DNA from: Dechloromonas sp.
GTDB taxonomy: Bacteria > Pseudomonadota > Gammaproteobacteria > Burkholderiales > Rhodocyclaceae
Reading direction: 5' to 3'
DNA length: 64,000 nucleotides
Assembly (NCBI GenBank): GCA_028687035.1
Contig: JAQUAX010000008.1
Span: forward strand, 1 to 64,000
Under the pieces are notes generated by a model. The model was not told the origin of the DNA, did not search any database, and was given only the letters and a program-made list of their open reading frames with translations. The position numbers were made by a program, and so were the translations under genes. Below, in pieces: positions 16,789-26,557 of the stretch; position 1 is the stretch's first letter, and each line of letters opens with the position of its first letter.

Positions 16789-19077
16789 TTAGATCGCCGC
16801 GACAATGAATGCCAGAAGCTCTTCGTAGCGAATTGAGTACATCTCTCCGGCGGCGGTGGCTGCAGCAATGACGTTCCCTTCATCATCAAGCTGCTCAGGC
16901 TGAGCGACCCACGAGTCGAAACAGAAAAGGCTGTACTTGCAGGGATCAAGCCCTTCGGCCTCGAACGCCGCCTTGACATCCTGCGCGATCACGCCGACAT
17001 GCCATCTAGCCGCGTCGCCTTTTTCCGAGACGGAGGTATTTAGCTTGTAGGCCCTGATCAGCGATTTGCACCGAACAGCGACGCGATGTTCGGCCTTCGA
17101 CAAATCGCGAACCTGCTGCTTTGTCCGAGCGTCCGAACTAACGTTCGGAGCATTGACCAAATAGCAGTTGTTCCAGCGATACGACGACAGGCCGATATTA
17201 TAAGTCCCCGTTGTTTGAGGCATCCAGTCGCTGTTTGTTGCGAGGCCGATGGTCGCAAAAGCGTAAATGCCATAGGTCAGGGCATTCGTCGTGCCGGCAC
17301 CAAGTTGAATACCAGCGGTCGACCAGTTGATTCTGATGCGCGGGTTTTCGTCGGTGCTACGCTTACCTTCGATGCCGTTTGCGTAAATCCGATAGGTATA
17401 ATCGGTTGCCGTCGCCGATTTGCCAAGGATGTTTGTCGCTGCGGCAAACCCCTGGAAGTGGGCCTGCGCTACGCCGTCTCCAGACGTGTTGTTGATAGCG
17501 ATCGGGTTTTGACAACCGAATGACTGGTCGCCTCTCCCGGCACCGAACTTCGTATTGTTAGACACGTACCCGGCAAACGTGTATTCGAGACTGGTTCCGA
17601 ATTCATAACCGCCGATGATCGTGTTACCGGCACATGAATTCGCAATCGTCCCCTGCATGCGGACCTTCATTTTACTTCCGCCGCTGCTCGCCGAGTCTTC
17701 CCATCGAGGCTGGATAAAAGTGTTGTAACTCGCGTTGTAAAGCTCCAGCGTGAACTCGGTTACGGCGGACGAACCCTCGATAGTCGGCTTGATTAGCACG
17801 TTATCATTGCATTGATCGAGGACGATATTTCGGGTGCCAGCAAACGGAGTTCCACCGTTTCCTTCCGATCCACTGTGACGACATCTGCCGATGTGGTACG
17901 TGTTACCGTTCGACCATGCGCCTGCGCCCTTGGGGCCGATTTTCAAATTTACTTTATTGTCCGCCAGGTAGCCGGTATGAACTTCGTTCGCACCAAACCC
18001 GGCATCTACCCCGCCCGCATAGGCGCCGATGCCGAACCCGGTGACGCTTGGGACATAAACAACGCTGTCGTAGAGATTATCGAGCGACACACCGATGTTG
18101 CTGGCATATGTCGCCCAGCCGTCACCGACAACATGCTCCGCGTTGACAACCCTAGGCAACTTGATATCGATGTTCATCGTGTGCCCGCCGGTCGTTTTTC
18201 CGACTCGGATTGCGGGTGTGATGGACGACCCTGGTACGCTGATCGTCATCATTGACAGGTCGCCGCTGCAGTTAAGGCTGATCGTTGCGCTTGCGGCGAA
18301 CACTCCAGCAGCCCCGGCGATCTTGTGTCCCGCGCTGGCGCAGTAGTCTGCCGCGGCCTGAATAGCGATGACGTTGGCCGAAGCGCTCGCCGCAGTCGAT
18401 GCGCCGAACCACAGCACACTGACCGCACCCGAGAAATCCCGCTTCCACCGCCGCCCGCTGGCATCGACCAGGATCGTCCCGCCGTTATCCGTGCTCGTCG
18501 TGTCGCTCGGATCGACCCGAAACACGCCATGCCCGCCGTCGAAAATGTTGGCGACGCCGCGCACCAGGAACGACGTCACCGGCCCGGTATAAGCCCGCAG
18601 CAGCGCATACGTGCCGATCTCCGGCAGCCGCTCAGCCAGAGCCGCCTCGACCGTCTGCGATCCATGTCCGACCATCGACGATCCGGCGCCAGAAGACAGG
18701 TTCTCTGTATTGATGTCAGGCACGCGCCAGAGCAAGCCGTCAAACCGCTTGAGCAGGTTGTACGTCGTGTTGAAATACTCGTCGCCGGCCGTGCATGGAT
18801 TTCCCAGTGGATCGACCGTCGGGTCTTCAGCGAGCGGCCCGTAGCTCGTCGCGCGCATGGTGTTCAGGTAGCCGAGCGCCTGAGTCGCTGCCGCCTCGGC
18901 ATCTTCGACCTTCTGGTTCAGCTCAGACTCGGCGCTGCGAAACGTCGGCCGCGCCACGCCGAAGCGATCAGTCCAGGTCGCCGCTTCGCTGTGCATGGCC
19001 TTGTCGAGGTTGGCCGCGTTGTCGGACAGATCGCGGGCGTCCGTGCTGCCTAGCGGGTTGCCGGTGTTGTAGGTCAT
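16789..19077 (-). CDS. Tail fibre/tailspike protein with C-terminal S74 chaperone domain
   Basis: The 762-residue protein has an N-terminal helical attachment part (residues 1-110) and a long middle region rich in Gly/Asn/Thr/Ser consistent with beta-helix. A self-cleaving intramolecular chaperone (peptidase S74) starts at NVSSDARTKQQV near residue 650 and continues with HVGVIAQDVKAAFEAEGL. S74 domains trimerise the fibre and cleave themselves off at the Ser-Asp; the SDARTK site is present. It is the receptor-binding candidate. Confidence 0.85.
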   Translation of the reverse strand: MTYNTGNPLGSTDARDLSDNAANLDKAMHSEAATWTDRFGVARPTFRSAESELNQKVEDAEAAATQALGYLNTMRATSYGPLAEDPTVDPLGNPCTAGDEYFNTTYNLLKRFDGLLWRVPDINTENLSSGAGSSMVGHGSQTVEAALAERLPEIGTYALLRAYTGPVTSFLVRGVANIFDGGHGVFRVDPSDTTSTDNGGTILVDASGRRWKRDFSGAVSVLWFGASTAASASANVIAIQAAADYCASAGHKIAGAAGVFAASATISLNCSGDLSMMTISVPGSSITPAIRVGKTTGGHTMNIDIKLPRVVNAEHVVGDGWATYASNIGVSLDNLYDSVVYVPSVTGFGIGAYAGGVDAGFGANEVHTGYLADNKVNLKIGPKGAGAWSNGNTYHIGRCRHSGSEGNGGTPFAGTRNIVLDQCNDNVLIKPTIEGSSAVTEFTLELYNASYNTFIQPRWEDSASSGGSKMKVRMQGTIANSCAGNTIIGGYEFGTSLEYTFAGYVSNNTKFGAGRGDQSFGCQNPIAINNTSGDGVAQAHFQGFAAATNILGKSATATDYTYRIYANGIEGKRSTDENPRIRINWSTAGIQLGAGTTNALTYGIYAFATIGLATNSDWMPQTTGTYNIGLSSYRWNNCYLVNAPNVSSDARTKQQVRDLSKAEHRVAVRCKSLIRAYKLNTSVSEKGDAARWHVGVIAQDVKAAFEAEGLDPCKYSLFCFDSWVAQPEQLDDEGNVIAAATAAGEMYSIRYEELLAFIVAAI

Positions 19078-19093
19078 TTTGGCTCCAGAAATG

Positions 19094-19116
19094 AAAAAGC
19101 CCGCTCGAGGCGGGCT
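19094..19116 (-). terminator. Terminator between J-like and tailspike genes
   Basis: The minus-strand stem AGCCCGC/GCGGGCT (19098-19104 with 19110-19116) is followed by five T. Confidence 0.75.
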
Positions 19117-19140
19117 GGTTTGGCGTTCTTCGGTTGTTGG

Positions 19141-22100
19141 TCAGGCCGGCGGCGAGTTGTCGTCGTCGGCGTAGATTCGAGCGTCGTAATTGACTGCGGT
19201 CACGTCGACCGAGTCTCCGGATGGCTCGATGTCGGTGATCAGTGCCGAGTAACTCCAGGTTGTCGTCTTGCCGAAAACCACGTGCGTCGGCTCCTGCGCG
19301 CCGCCTGTGATCGGAACGAAGTCGAGGTCGTCGGCGATCACCGCCTCGAAGTCGTCGTCGCCACGCATCGCGGCGTAGGGGCCGGCAGCGGTTCCGTCAG
19401 GCCGGCGCAGTGCGATCACATGGCTGGCGCCTTCTTCCCATGCCAGCGGCTCTGACGCGCGCAGCGTTCCGCCTTCGCTGGCCGGCGTCCATTCGGCAAC
19501 CAGCGCCGACTGGCCGTAACCTGGCACGTCGTCGGTGAGCGCGCAGTAGCTTAGGTATCGGCTGTTCAGCGCGTCCAGTTCGGTCGAGAAGCTGTACTGC
19601 TTACGCCGGTACAGATGGCCGCGCCGCGCCCGCATGCCGATGCGCCATGCCCGCGTTCGGTCGGTAACGCCTTCGAGCTTGATCTTCTCGACGCGCACGC
19701 CGACATCGCCCGGCAGGCGACACTGGACGACCTCTTCTTCCCACGTCGTGGCATCGATGTACTCGACGTCGACGCCGTCGTAGTCGTCCGGATCGTGCGC
19801 CGAGAACTTCCGCGACAGCGGCCCGGTCATGTTCTGCGGCGTGTAGATGTGTTCCAGCGCCGTGCGCACCTGGTCGCGCACAGGGCGGATCTGGCCGCGA
19901 TCAATGGTCAGTTCTGACATGCCGGCGCGTAGTGCGGTCGCCAGCGCTTCCTTTACCGTCGTCTGGTCGACGATTGCGCTGTCGTACCAGTCGCCACGGG
20001 CTGCCCAGAGGTCGGCCAGCGCCTGCAGTTCGTCCTCGTTTAGGTCGTCGGCAGAGTAGCCAATCGACTCGCAGACGTAGCGCACCCACTCGGCAATCGA
20101 GCGGGTCGCGGTGCCGCCGAGTTTGCGGGTGACGAGCAGGCTGATCTGGTTTTCTGTCTGGCTGGCGATCTTGTCGGAGCCTTCGAGCGTCAGCGCCATC
20201 GTGGTCACGCCGTCGTAGCTTGTCGGCGCCGGCAGCAGCGAGCGCAGGCCGTACCACTCCAGTCGGTCGAGCGCTTCGATGCTCTCGTCCTCTGCGCCGA
20301 CGCGGCGCATGCGCACTTCGATCTCGCCGGCCGGCGCCGGCAGGTCGATCTGGAACGTCCAGCCGAGTTGGTCGCGGCTCGATCCGGTCACCGAGTAGGT
20401 TTCGCTGTTCCAGGCGCCGCCGGCCGTGCGCCACTGCACGTAAAAATACTTCGTGCGCTCTTCGACCTTGCTCTTCTTGTTGATGTAGCCCAGGCCGCCG
20501 GGCGCGAAGATGTCGAACTCGACGGTCTGCGTCTGCTCGCTGGCCGGCGTGGCGCGGAACGGTCCGAGCCAGCCGCCGAGCGACTGCGTTCCGTCGAAGG
20601 TGATCTCGACCAGCTCGGTCGTCACGTCCGAGTCGAAGCCGGTCCATGCCGTGTCGTCCGAGCCGTCCGGCAGCAGGCGCTGGAATTGCCAGCCGACGGT
20701 GCCCGTCGTCGCATCGGGCAGCGCGCCCGTGATCAGCGACGTGATGCGGTATTCGGTCGGCGTGTAGGTAGTTTCCGTCTTCGTCGTGCCGTTCGCTGCT
20801 GGCGAGGTCGCAGTGCGCACGCGCGGCTTCTGCACGCTGACTTCAGCGAACGTTCCGGCCTTCATCGATCCGGCAGAGACCCATCCGGCCGGCGTGGTGT
20901 AGGTGGTTTCGGTGCTGTAGTCGTAATAGCTCGTGGCCTCCTGCCAGCGGTCGAGCGTCATCTCGTCGTAGGACGACGTTGCCGTGCCGGTCGTTCGGAT
21001 CGGCGAGGCGCCGAGAATGTTGTCGAAGTAGCCGCTGAGCGCGATCGCCGCGCCGGAATACGGCGCGCCTTCGGTCAGCGTGATCACGCCGCCGGTTTGT
21101 GACGCGGCCAGGCCGCCGACCTGGCCGTTGATCGCCGTCACCAGCGCATCGGCGTCGGCATAGTCGGCATCGAGCGTCACCGTGTAGCCGTTGATGTAGA
21201 TCACTGCCGGCTCGGCGGCATAGGCCAGCTGCGCAACGCGGGCGCCGACGATGGTTGAGGCGCTGCCCGGCACGCTGACGGAACTGGTCAGCGTGATGAT
21301 CTTGTAGCGGCCGTCGTTCTTCGCGGTGCCGTCGATCAGGATCTGGTCATTGGCCGCCAGGCCGAGATCGGCGAAGCTGCCGCGCACCTTGTCGCGGTTC
21401 GGCACGGAACCCGTCTTCCCGCCGTCGACTACGGTAATTGTCCTGGTGTAGGCGCGGATTGCGACGACGCTGCCGACTTCCCAGTCCTGCGGGACAACGC
21501 CGGCACCCGGCGGCACGGAGATGGCGTTGCCGTCGATGGTGTAGCGCTCGGCATCGGCCGCCGGCGTGCCGGCCGATCCGGCGACCAGGCGCAGTCCGGC
21601 GGACGACACCGAAGCGCCGACTTCCGGCGCGTTGTACCAGTTGCGGTGCGCCGGGTGACCGCTGACCGTCTGGCCGGGCCCGAAGATGGTGTAGTCGATC
21701 AGGTCGCCGACGGCTTCGACGTCGGTTTCGCCAATTCGAATGTCGGCCGGGTCGATCAGGTACTCGCCGCGGCCGATGCAGAGCATGACGTCGATGGCCT
21801 GCTTCGTCTCGTCGACAAAATACCGGCGCGGCTGACATAGGTAGTCCGGGAAGACGCGATACTGGCCGGCAATTTCAGGGATCACCTGGTTCAAGCGCGG
21901 CGTGTTGGCCTTGAGATCGGCCGCCTTCAGGCTCTGGCCGCGCGTGCCCTGGCTGTTGTAGGTCGGGATCGATGGGCGCAGCAGCACGGCCACGGCCACC
22001 GCGCCGACGACCAGCGCCAGCACGAGCAGCGAGGCGCCACCGTCAAGCGGGTTTGGGCGCAGTTCGACCGTGCCGACCAGCGACAGCATGCCCCACTCTT

Positions 22101-22263
22101 CCGGCGGCACGATGCGGCCTTCGGCGGTCGCCGTGATCGGCTGCGCCGGGCCGGGCCGGTAGCTGCGACAGTGGGCGGTCAGCCAGTCGTGCAGCGTGCC
22201 GGCGGATACCTCATGCCGCTCGATCGGTTCGCCGGGCAGGTTGGACGGATAGACGAGGATCAT
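19141..22263 (-). CDS. Tail tip / host specificity protein, lambda J-like
   Basis: This large (1040 residues) last gene of the tail operon follows the NlpC/P60 gene, the position of J. A hydrophobic segment sits near residues 77-95 (LLVLALVVGAVAVAVLL), as in other J-like proteins. Then come LNQVIPEIAGQYRVFPDYL, typical of J-like N-termini, and fibronectin-like repeats. The start MILVYPSNLPG at 22263 overlaps the NlpC gene (ATGA). Confidence 0.85.
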   Translation of the reverse strand: MILVYPSNLPGEPIERHEVSAGTLHDWLTAHCRSYRPGPAQPITATAEGRIVPPEEWGMLSLVGTVELRPNPLDGGASLLVLALVVGAVAVAVLLRPSIPTYNSQGTRGQSLKAADLKANTPRLNQVIPEIAGQYRVFPDYLCQPRRYFVDETKQAIDVMLCIGRGEYLIDPADIRIGETDVEAVGDLIDYTIFGPGQTVSGHPAHRNWYNAPEVGASVSSAGLRLVAGSAGTPAADAERYTIDGNAISVPPGAGVVPQDWEVGSVVAIRAYTRTITVVDGGKTGSVPNRDKVRGSFADLGLAANDQILIDGTAKNDGRYKIITLTSSVSVPGSASTIVGARVAQLAYAAEPAVIYINGYTVTLDADYADADALVTAINGQVGGLAASQTGGVITLTEGAPYSGAAIALSGYFDNILGASPIRTTGTATSSYDEMTLDRWQEATSYYDYSTETTYTTPAGWVSAGSMKAGTFAEVSVQKPRVRTATSPAANGTTKTETTYTPTEYRITSLITGALPDATTGTVGWQFQRLLPDGSDDTAWTGFDSDVTTELVEITFDGTQSLGGWLGPFRATPASEQTQTVEFDIFAPGGLGYINKKSKVEERTKYFYVQWRTAGGAWNSETYSVTGSSRDQLGWTFQIDLPAPAGEIEVRMRRVGAEDESIEALDRLEWYGLRSLLPAPTSYDGVTTMALTLEGSDKIASQTENQISLLVTRKLGGTATRSIAEWVRYVCESIGYSADDLNEDELQALADLWAARGDWYDSAIVDQTTVKEALATALRAGMSELTIDRGQIRPVRDQVRTALEHIYTPQNMTGPLSRKFSAHDPDDYDGVDVEYIDATTWEEEVVQCRLPGDVGVRVEKIKLEGVTDRTRAWRIGMRARRGHLYRRKQYSFSTELDALNSRYLSYCALTDDVPGYGQSALVAEWTPASEGGTLRASEPLAWEEGASHVIALRRPDGTAAGPYAAMRGDDDFEAVIADDLDFVPITGGAQEPTHVVFGKTTTWSYSALITDIEPSGDSVDVTAVNYDARIYADDDNSPPA

Positions 22264-22658
22264 GGGGCGGTCTTGTCGTGGTAGGTCACCCGCAGATAGC
22301 GGGCCGAGAAGTCGGCGAGGCGCAGCCAGCGCGGGCCGGTAGCGCGGTTGGTTTCCAGTACCGCCAGCCGCCCATCTGCCTCGATGACGATGCCGACATG
22401 CAGGCACAGCGGGCCGCGCCAGACGGCGGCGATGGCGCCCGGTGACGGTGCGGACTCGGCGAACCCGGCGGCGACTACCTGTCCGGCGGCGCCGGTCATT
22501 TTTGCCTTGTCGTCCGGGGCGACCGCGCCGAACTCGGGCAGCCACTCGCCGCGCAGCGCATGGCGGACGATGCGCACCAGCCCCCAGCAATCGGCGCCGG
22601 CCATCGTGCGGCCGTAGGCCACGTAGGGCACGCGCAGCCAGTCGTCGAGCATGGTCAT
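22260..22658 (-). CDS. NlpC/P60-family tail assembly peptidase, lambda K-like
   Basis: The 132-residue protein carries the catalytic Cys in GADCWGLVR near residue 25 and the catalytic His in LHVGIVIE near residue 91. In lambda-like phages this protein is part of the tail tip complex and may help cross the cell wall. The start ATG overlaps the DUF1833 stop. Confidence 0.88.
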   Translation of the reverse strand: MTMLDDWLRVPYVAYGRTMAGADCWGLVRIVRHALRGEWLPEFGAVAPDDKAKMTGAAGQVVAAGFAESAPSPGAIAAVWRGPLCLHVGIVIEADGRLAVLETNRATGPRWLRLADFSARYLRVTYHDKTAP

Positions 22659-23143
22659 GAGAAGTAGCGCAAGCCGGGTGCAAAGTCGGCCGTGTAGAAG
22701 TTGCGCGGCCAGGCGACGTTGATCAGGTCGAAGAAGGCGGCCGTCACGCGCAGCGATCCGCCCTGCATCTCGCCCCCCTTGATGACGAACTTCAGCGGCG
22801 GCTCGGCCGGCGCCGTCTTGTCGGTCGACAGGTAATGCCGGAAGGTCAGATGCACCAGCTCGCCGGCATCGATGGCCTGGTCGATCAGCTGCTGCGCTTC
22901 GCCGGTCACGTTGTCGATACCGAAGGTCAGCTTCTGCGCGCCGGACGTGTCGCGCTTGGGCAGGGCGACGGCGATGGCGGCCGGCTGAAAGGTCAGCGTG
23001 CGCGCATCCTCGGTGGTGCAGGTGTGCGCCTCGAAGCCGTTGCACAGCAGGATCGGCGCATCCCAGGCCGCGCAGGTGATCTCCAGCGTCGGGATGATCA
23101 CTTCCGGACCGCCGCTCGCGAAAACTCGTTCAAGGATCGTCAT
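22655..23143 (-). CDS. DUF1833 minor tail protein (lambda L position)
   Basis: The 162-residue protein has LTFGIDNVTGEAQQLIDQAI near residue 73 and HLTFRHYLSTD, as in DUF1833 phage proteins. It lies between the M-like and K-like genes. Both ends overlap neighbours in ATGA. No iron-sulphur Cys set like lambda L is evident. Confidence 0.8.
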   Translation of the reverse strand: MTILERVFASGGPEVIIPTLEITCAAWDAPILLCNGFEAHTCTTEDARTLTFQPAAIAVALPKRDTSGAQKLTFGIDNVTGEAQQLIDQAIDAGELVHLTFRHYLSTDKTAPAEPPLKFVIKGGEMQGGSLRVTAAFFDLINVAWPRNFYTADFAPGLRYFS

Positions 23144-23601
23144 GCTTCGGGCCACTCCCGGTTCAGCGCGCGGTCGATGATGCTCTGCTGCAGCACGTAG
23201 TCGGGCAGCAGCGTGTAGTCGTAGGGCAGTGCCTGGCGCTCGCGGATCTCGAGGTCGGCCGAGAATCGCCAGCGATCGACGCCGACCAGATCCGGCCCCG
23301 AGTACATCTCAGCGAAGCGGCATTCGTAGTCCTGCAGGCCGAGCGGCGTGCGCAGTCGGCAGTTGAACCACTCGGCGCCGTCGCTCAGCGTCCATTTGAA
23401 CCACGCCTCAAACAACTGCGCCTGCGCCTGGCTCATGAGCCACGATACCGAGGCGAGGCTCGGCACGCTGGTGTAGCGGCGGCGCTGCCGGGCCCGGCCG
23501 GTTTCCAGTTCCGTGCGGATCAGCGGCGAGATGTGATTGACGCCGTACCCACTGCGCAACGGCGCCGGCAGGCCGGCCGGGTAGTCGATTGTTGCTGCCA
23601 T
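23140..23601 (-). CDS. Minor tail protein (lambda M position)
   Basis: The 153-residue protein carries SWLMSQAQAQLFEAWFKW near residue 52 and later DRWRFSADLEIRERQALPYD, features of tail proteins that follow the tape measure gene. It overlaps the tape-measure stop and the DUF1833 start by four bases each. The role is inferred from position and family resemblance. Confidence 0.7.
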   Translation of the reverse strand: MAATIDYPAGLPAPLRSGYGVNHISPLIRTELETGRARQRRRYTSVPSLASVSWLMSQAQAQLFEAWFKWTLSDGAEWFNCRLRTPLGLQDYECRFAEMYSGPDLVGVDRWRFSADLEIRERQALPYDYTLLPDYVLQQSIIDRALNREWPEA

Positions 23602-25937
23602 CAGTATCCCCTGCGCTGCAGGCCGAAGGCCTTCTGGACCGCCTTCGAGCGCGGCCCATCGCCGAGAATGTCGGCGACAAACACGTCGATCTCGTCGCGG
23701 CCGTTGGTGTTTCTTGCCTGCGTCTGGCCGGCACGCCGGCGATCTTCGATCAGGTTGATCGTCGGCCCGCTGTTGCCGCCCAGAGCGCCATTAGGCAGCA
23801 CCCGGCCGGCGGTGTTCGGCACGAAGAGTTCCGGGCCACGTTCGCCGATCAGGTAGGGCATGTCAGCGGATACCGGGCCGCCGGCTGCGCGGGCGCCAGC
23901 CGCTGCCGCGCCGAGCGAGGCCACCGTCGCCACCATCGGCGTTGTTGCTGCGATGGCCGCAGCCGCTGCAGCCGGCGCCATCGCGGGCCCGACAATCGGG
24001 ATCGCCGCTGTCGAGGCAAATGCATTGATCGCCGCCATCTGCTGCGACGCCATCGCCTCGAAAGTCTGCGCGTTCGCAGCGCTGGCCGCGGTAGTCTTGC
24101 CGACGACCATCTGCACGACCTGATACGCCAGCCACTGCGCCGCCATCTGGCCGAGCGCATTGACGACGGATCGCGCCATGCCTTCGGCGAGGCCGGTCAC
24201 CGCATCGCCCAGGCTCTGCGAGTCGAAGATCATCTTCTCGAAGGTGTTGCCGAACTGCCGGCCGAAGTTCTCGACGACGTTGCTGGCCAGTTCGTCGAAG
24301 CTGGTCAGCGATTCTTCCGCCGCCTTCAGCCACTTGTCCCAGTAGCCGCCTTCGTCGTCGCCGACGCCGAGCGCATTCTTCACGGCCAGGCCGTACTCTT
24401 CCGCCGTGATCCTGCCGCTCTCGAAGGCTTCGGCGAGCAGCAGCATGTCGGCGCGCTTCTTCTCGAGGTCCGTCTCGCCGAGCAGGTCGCGCAGGCGCTC
24501 TTGCTGCTTGTTCAGTTCCTCGGTTTTCTTCGCTGCATTCTCTGCTTCGATCGAGAATTCGGCTTGCTGGACGACAGACTGCTTCCAGGCGTCCGGCATG
24601 GTCAGCCATTCCGGGCTGGCGAACAGATCGAGCAAGCTCTGCTGTGTCGCCGTCAGTTCCATCCCGCTCGTCTTGGCCGACAGCTGCGCCTTATTGATCG
24701 CATCCATCGCCGCGGCGTAGGCCTTGGCCTCGTCGGCGAGCGGGTCGATGTAAGCCGCGCCCTTCTTTTTCTTCGAATCTCCGCCCGATGAGCCCTTGCT
24801 ACCGGAAGTAGATGATCCGCTCCCAATAACCGGCGGACCAAATAACTCTGCAGCCTGCTTCCGAGCATTCAGGATGGCTTCGGTCTGTCGATCCACCTCG
24901 GCACGTGCGGCGGCTGCATCTTCTTTCATTGCGTCGCCAATCGCGCTCGCTCCAGCGAAGTCAAGGCGCGCAACGGCCGCCGCCTGTGCGGCAAGCCCCC
25001 CCAGTTCGTTTCCAGTCTGCCGCAGCACATAGGCGACGTTGACGCCAAGCACTGCAACGGTTTCCATGACCGTTGCCAGACCTTCCTGTACGACCTTCAT
25101 CGCCCCGGTCTGGCGGGCATTGTCGGCGGTCGCCGTATTCATCGACTTGATGATCGTTATCGCATCCTGGATCGCTCCAGTCGCGAGCTTGACCGAGTCG
25201 TGAATCAGGCCGCCGGCATTGTTCTGGTTGATCGTCAGGAACAGCTGGTCCCATGTGTCGGCCAGGTTGCTGATCGCACCATCCAGGGTTTTGGCGCGCT
25301 CCTCCATGGCGCCGGCGAACTGGTTGTTGCCGATGTCTGCCAGGTAGCGGGAAATCTCCGCGGCGTTGTTCCCGATGTTTTTGGTCACGCCCTGGAAGGT
25401 AAGCGACACCTTGTCGCCTTCCTGCGTGGCCTTGATGCCGAATTCCTTGAGGCGCTCGAACTCGCCGGTCGTCGCATCGGCGACGGCCTCGATCATCTGA
25501 TTCAGCCCCTTCCCCATCGCCGAGGCGGTATTGCCGTAGGACTGCAGCGAGGCCTGCGACGCATCCAGGCCGAGCGATCGCATCTTGATGAAGGCTTCCG
25601 TCACCTCGGCCAGCGAATATGGCGTCGTGGCGGCGAAGTCGCTGATCCACGAAAACTCGCGCGCCGCGGCGGCGCTGCTTCCGGTAATTGTCACCAGCGA
25701 CGAATTCAGAACATCGAATTCGCGCTGCACGGAAACCAGCTTACCGACCGCGGCGGCCGCACTCAGGCCGGCGAACAGCCTGCCGACGGCCGTGCTGATC
25801 TTCCCCGACATTTCAGTGAAGGACTTCTCGATTGCCTTGGCCCGCTTCTTCGCGATGGCCTCGGCCCGGGCGGTGTCCGTCTCGAACGCGCCCGTTTTCA
25901 TGAGCAGGTCCAGGACTATGCTTCCTGCTGTCGCCAT
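23601..25937 (-). CDS. Tape measure protein
   Basis: The 778-residue protein has the tape measure N-terminus: coiled helices, then TITGSSAAAAREF, TTPYSLAEVTEAFIKMRSLG and SYGNTASAMGKGLNQMIEAV. Hydrophobic and helical segments follow, then an Ala-rich region near residues 640-710. It sets tail length and is injected with DNA. Its length predicts a tail of roughly 115-120 nm if 1.5 Angstrom per residue holds. Confidence 0.92.
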   Translation of the reverse strand: MATAGSIVLDLLMKTGAFETDTARAEAIAKKRAKAIEKSFTEMSGKISTAVGRLFAGLSAAAAVGKLVSVQREFDVLNSSLVTITGSSAAAAREFSWISDFAATTPYSLAEVTEAFIKMRSLGLDASQASLQSYGNTASAMGKGLNQMIEAVADATTGEFERLKEFGIKATQEGDKVSLTFQGVTKNIGNNAAEISRYLADIGNNQFAGAMEERAKTLDGAISNLADTWDQLFLTINQNNAGGLIHDSVKLATGAIQDAITIIKSMNTATADNARQTGAMKVVQEGLATVMETVAVLGVNVAYVLRQTGNELGGLAAQAAAVARLDFAGASAIGDAMKEDAAAARAEVDRQTEAILNARKQAAELFGPPVIGSGSSTSGSKGSSGGDSKKKKGAAYIDPLADEAKAYAAAMDAINKAQLSAKTSGMELTATQQSLLDLFASPEWLTMPDAWKQSVVQQAEFSIEAENAAKKTEELNKQQERLRDLLGETDLEKKRADMLLLAEAFESGRITAEEYGLAVKNALGVGDDEGGYWDKWLKAAEESLTSFDELASNVVENFGRQFGNTFEKMIFDSQSLGDAVTGLAEGMARSVVNALGQMAAQWLAYQVVQMVVGKTTAASAANAQTFEAMASQQMAAINAFASTAAIPIVGPAMAPAAAAAAIAATTPMVATVASLGAAAAGARAAGGPVSADMPYLIGERGPELFVPNTAGRVLPNGALGGNSGPTINLIEDRRRAGQTQARNTNGRDEIDVFVADILGDGPRSKAVQKAFGLQRRGY

Positions 25938-25943
25938 TGCTTC

Positions 25944-26252
25944 TTATCCTCGTGAAATACCGAGCGCGCGAATCGTCGCGATGTCCGCGGCGCTGAAGTC
26001 TTCCTGCCATTCCGGCGGGTGCAGCCAGTCAATCAGCTCCTGCAGATCGCCGCCGGCCATGCGGTGCGCAACAAGGGCAGCCGGCCTGTGGTAGCGGTGC
26101 ATGTCATCGAATGGGTGAGCGCGGTAGAACGCGACCCAGTCGTTGAACTCGCGGCGCGTCATCTTCCGCTGCAGTTCTCCAATGGTCTGGCCGAGCGCCA
26201 AAGCTAGGACATGCCAGAACCAGCCTTCGCCGCGCTCGGTTACGCGTTTCCC
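25944..26252 (-). CDS. Tail assembly chaperone T extension (made as G-T by -1 frameshift)
   Basis: The -1 frame is open from the slippery site at 26246-26252 through GWFWHVLALALGQTIGELQ to RALGISRG. The conserved part includes NDWVAFYRAHPFDDMHRYH, typical of T-like (DUF4035-type) proteins. Read alone, it would need the TTG at 26201. The lambda precedent is that T is made only as G-T fusion by -1 slippage. It lies between G and the tape measure gene, as in lambda. Confidence 0.85.
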   Translation of the reverse strand, partial: GKRVTERGEGWFWHVLALALGQTIGELQRKMTRREFNDWVAFYRAHPFDDMHRYHRPAALVAHRMAGGDLQELIDWLHPPEWQEDFSAADIATIRALGISRG

Positions 26253-26554
26253 GCGTCGCTCCCGTTGCTGACTTCCATCGCGGCTGAGAAAAGCGCATTG
26301 AGCGCGACCGGCTTGAGCGTCAGCGCCTTCTCGTAGCTCATGGCCGGAGTTCCGTCCGAATTACAGACGGCAGAGGCAACGATCTTCGCGGTAGCTCCGG
26401 CCTTGGCGTCTTCGTCGCCACTCTTGAGCGAATCATGGAAGCGGATGAAATCAACAGCCGGCAGTTCGCGGAAGTGCAGGCGAATCGTCTTTTGACCGAT
26501 CTTGACTTCGCGCTCGTGCAACTCACTTGAGACGAAAAGCGATTCGTCGAGCAT
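26240..26554 (-). CDS. Tail assembly chaperone, lambda G-like
   Basis: The 104-residue protein has IRLHFRELPAVDFIRFHDSL near residue 23 and ends NGSDAGNA. It is acidic and helical with the size of G-like chaperones. It lies between the tail tube and tape measure genes. The heptamer GGGAAAC spans its third- and second-last sense codons, allowing the G-T fusion. Confidence 0.85.
   Translation of the reverse strand: MLDESLFVSSELHEREVKIGQKTIRLHFRELPAVDFIRFHDSLKSGDEDAKAGATAKIVASAVCNSDGTPAMSYEKALTLKPVALNALFSAAMEVSNGSDAGNA
26246..26252 (-). promoter_or_regulatory. Programmed -1 frameshift site GGGAAAC
   Basis: In the G frame the codons read G GGA AAC GCG TAA. Slipping back one base gives GGG AAA then CGC GTA ACC GAG, continuing open into the T frame. 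The heptamer fits X XXY YYZ and differs in one base from lambda's GGGAAAG. Confidence 0.88.
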
Positions 26555-26557
26555 GGC

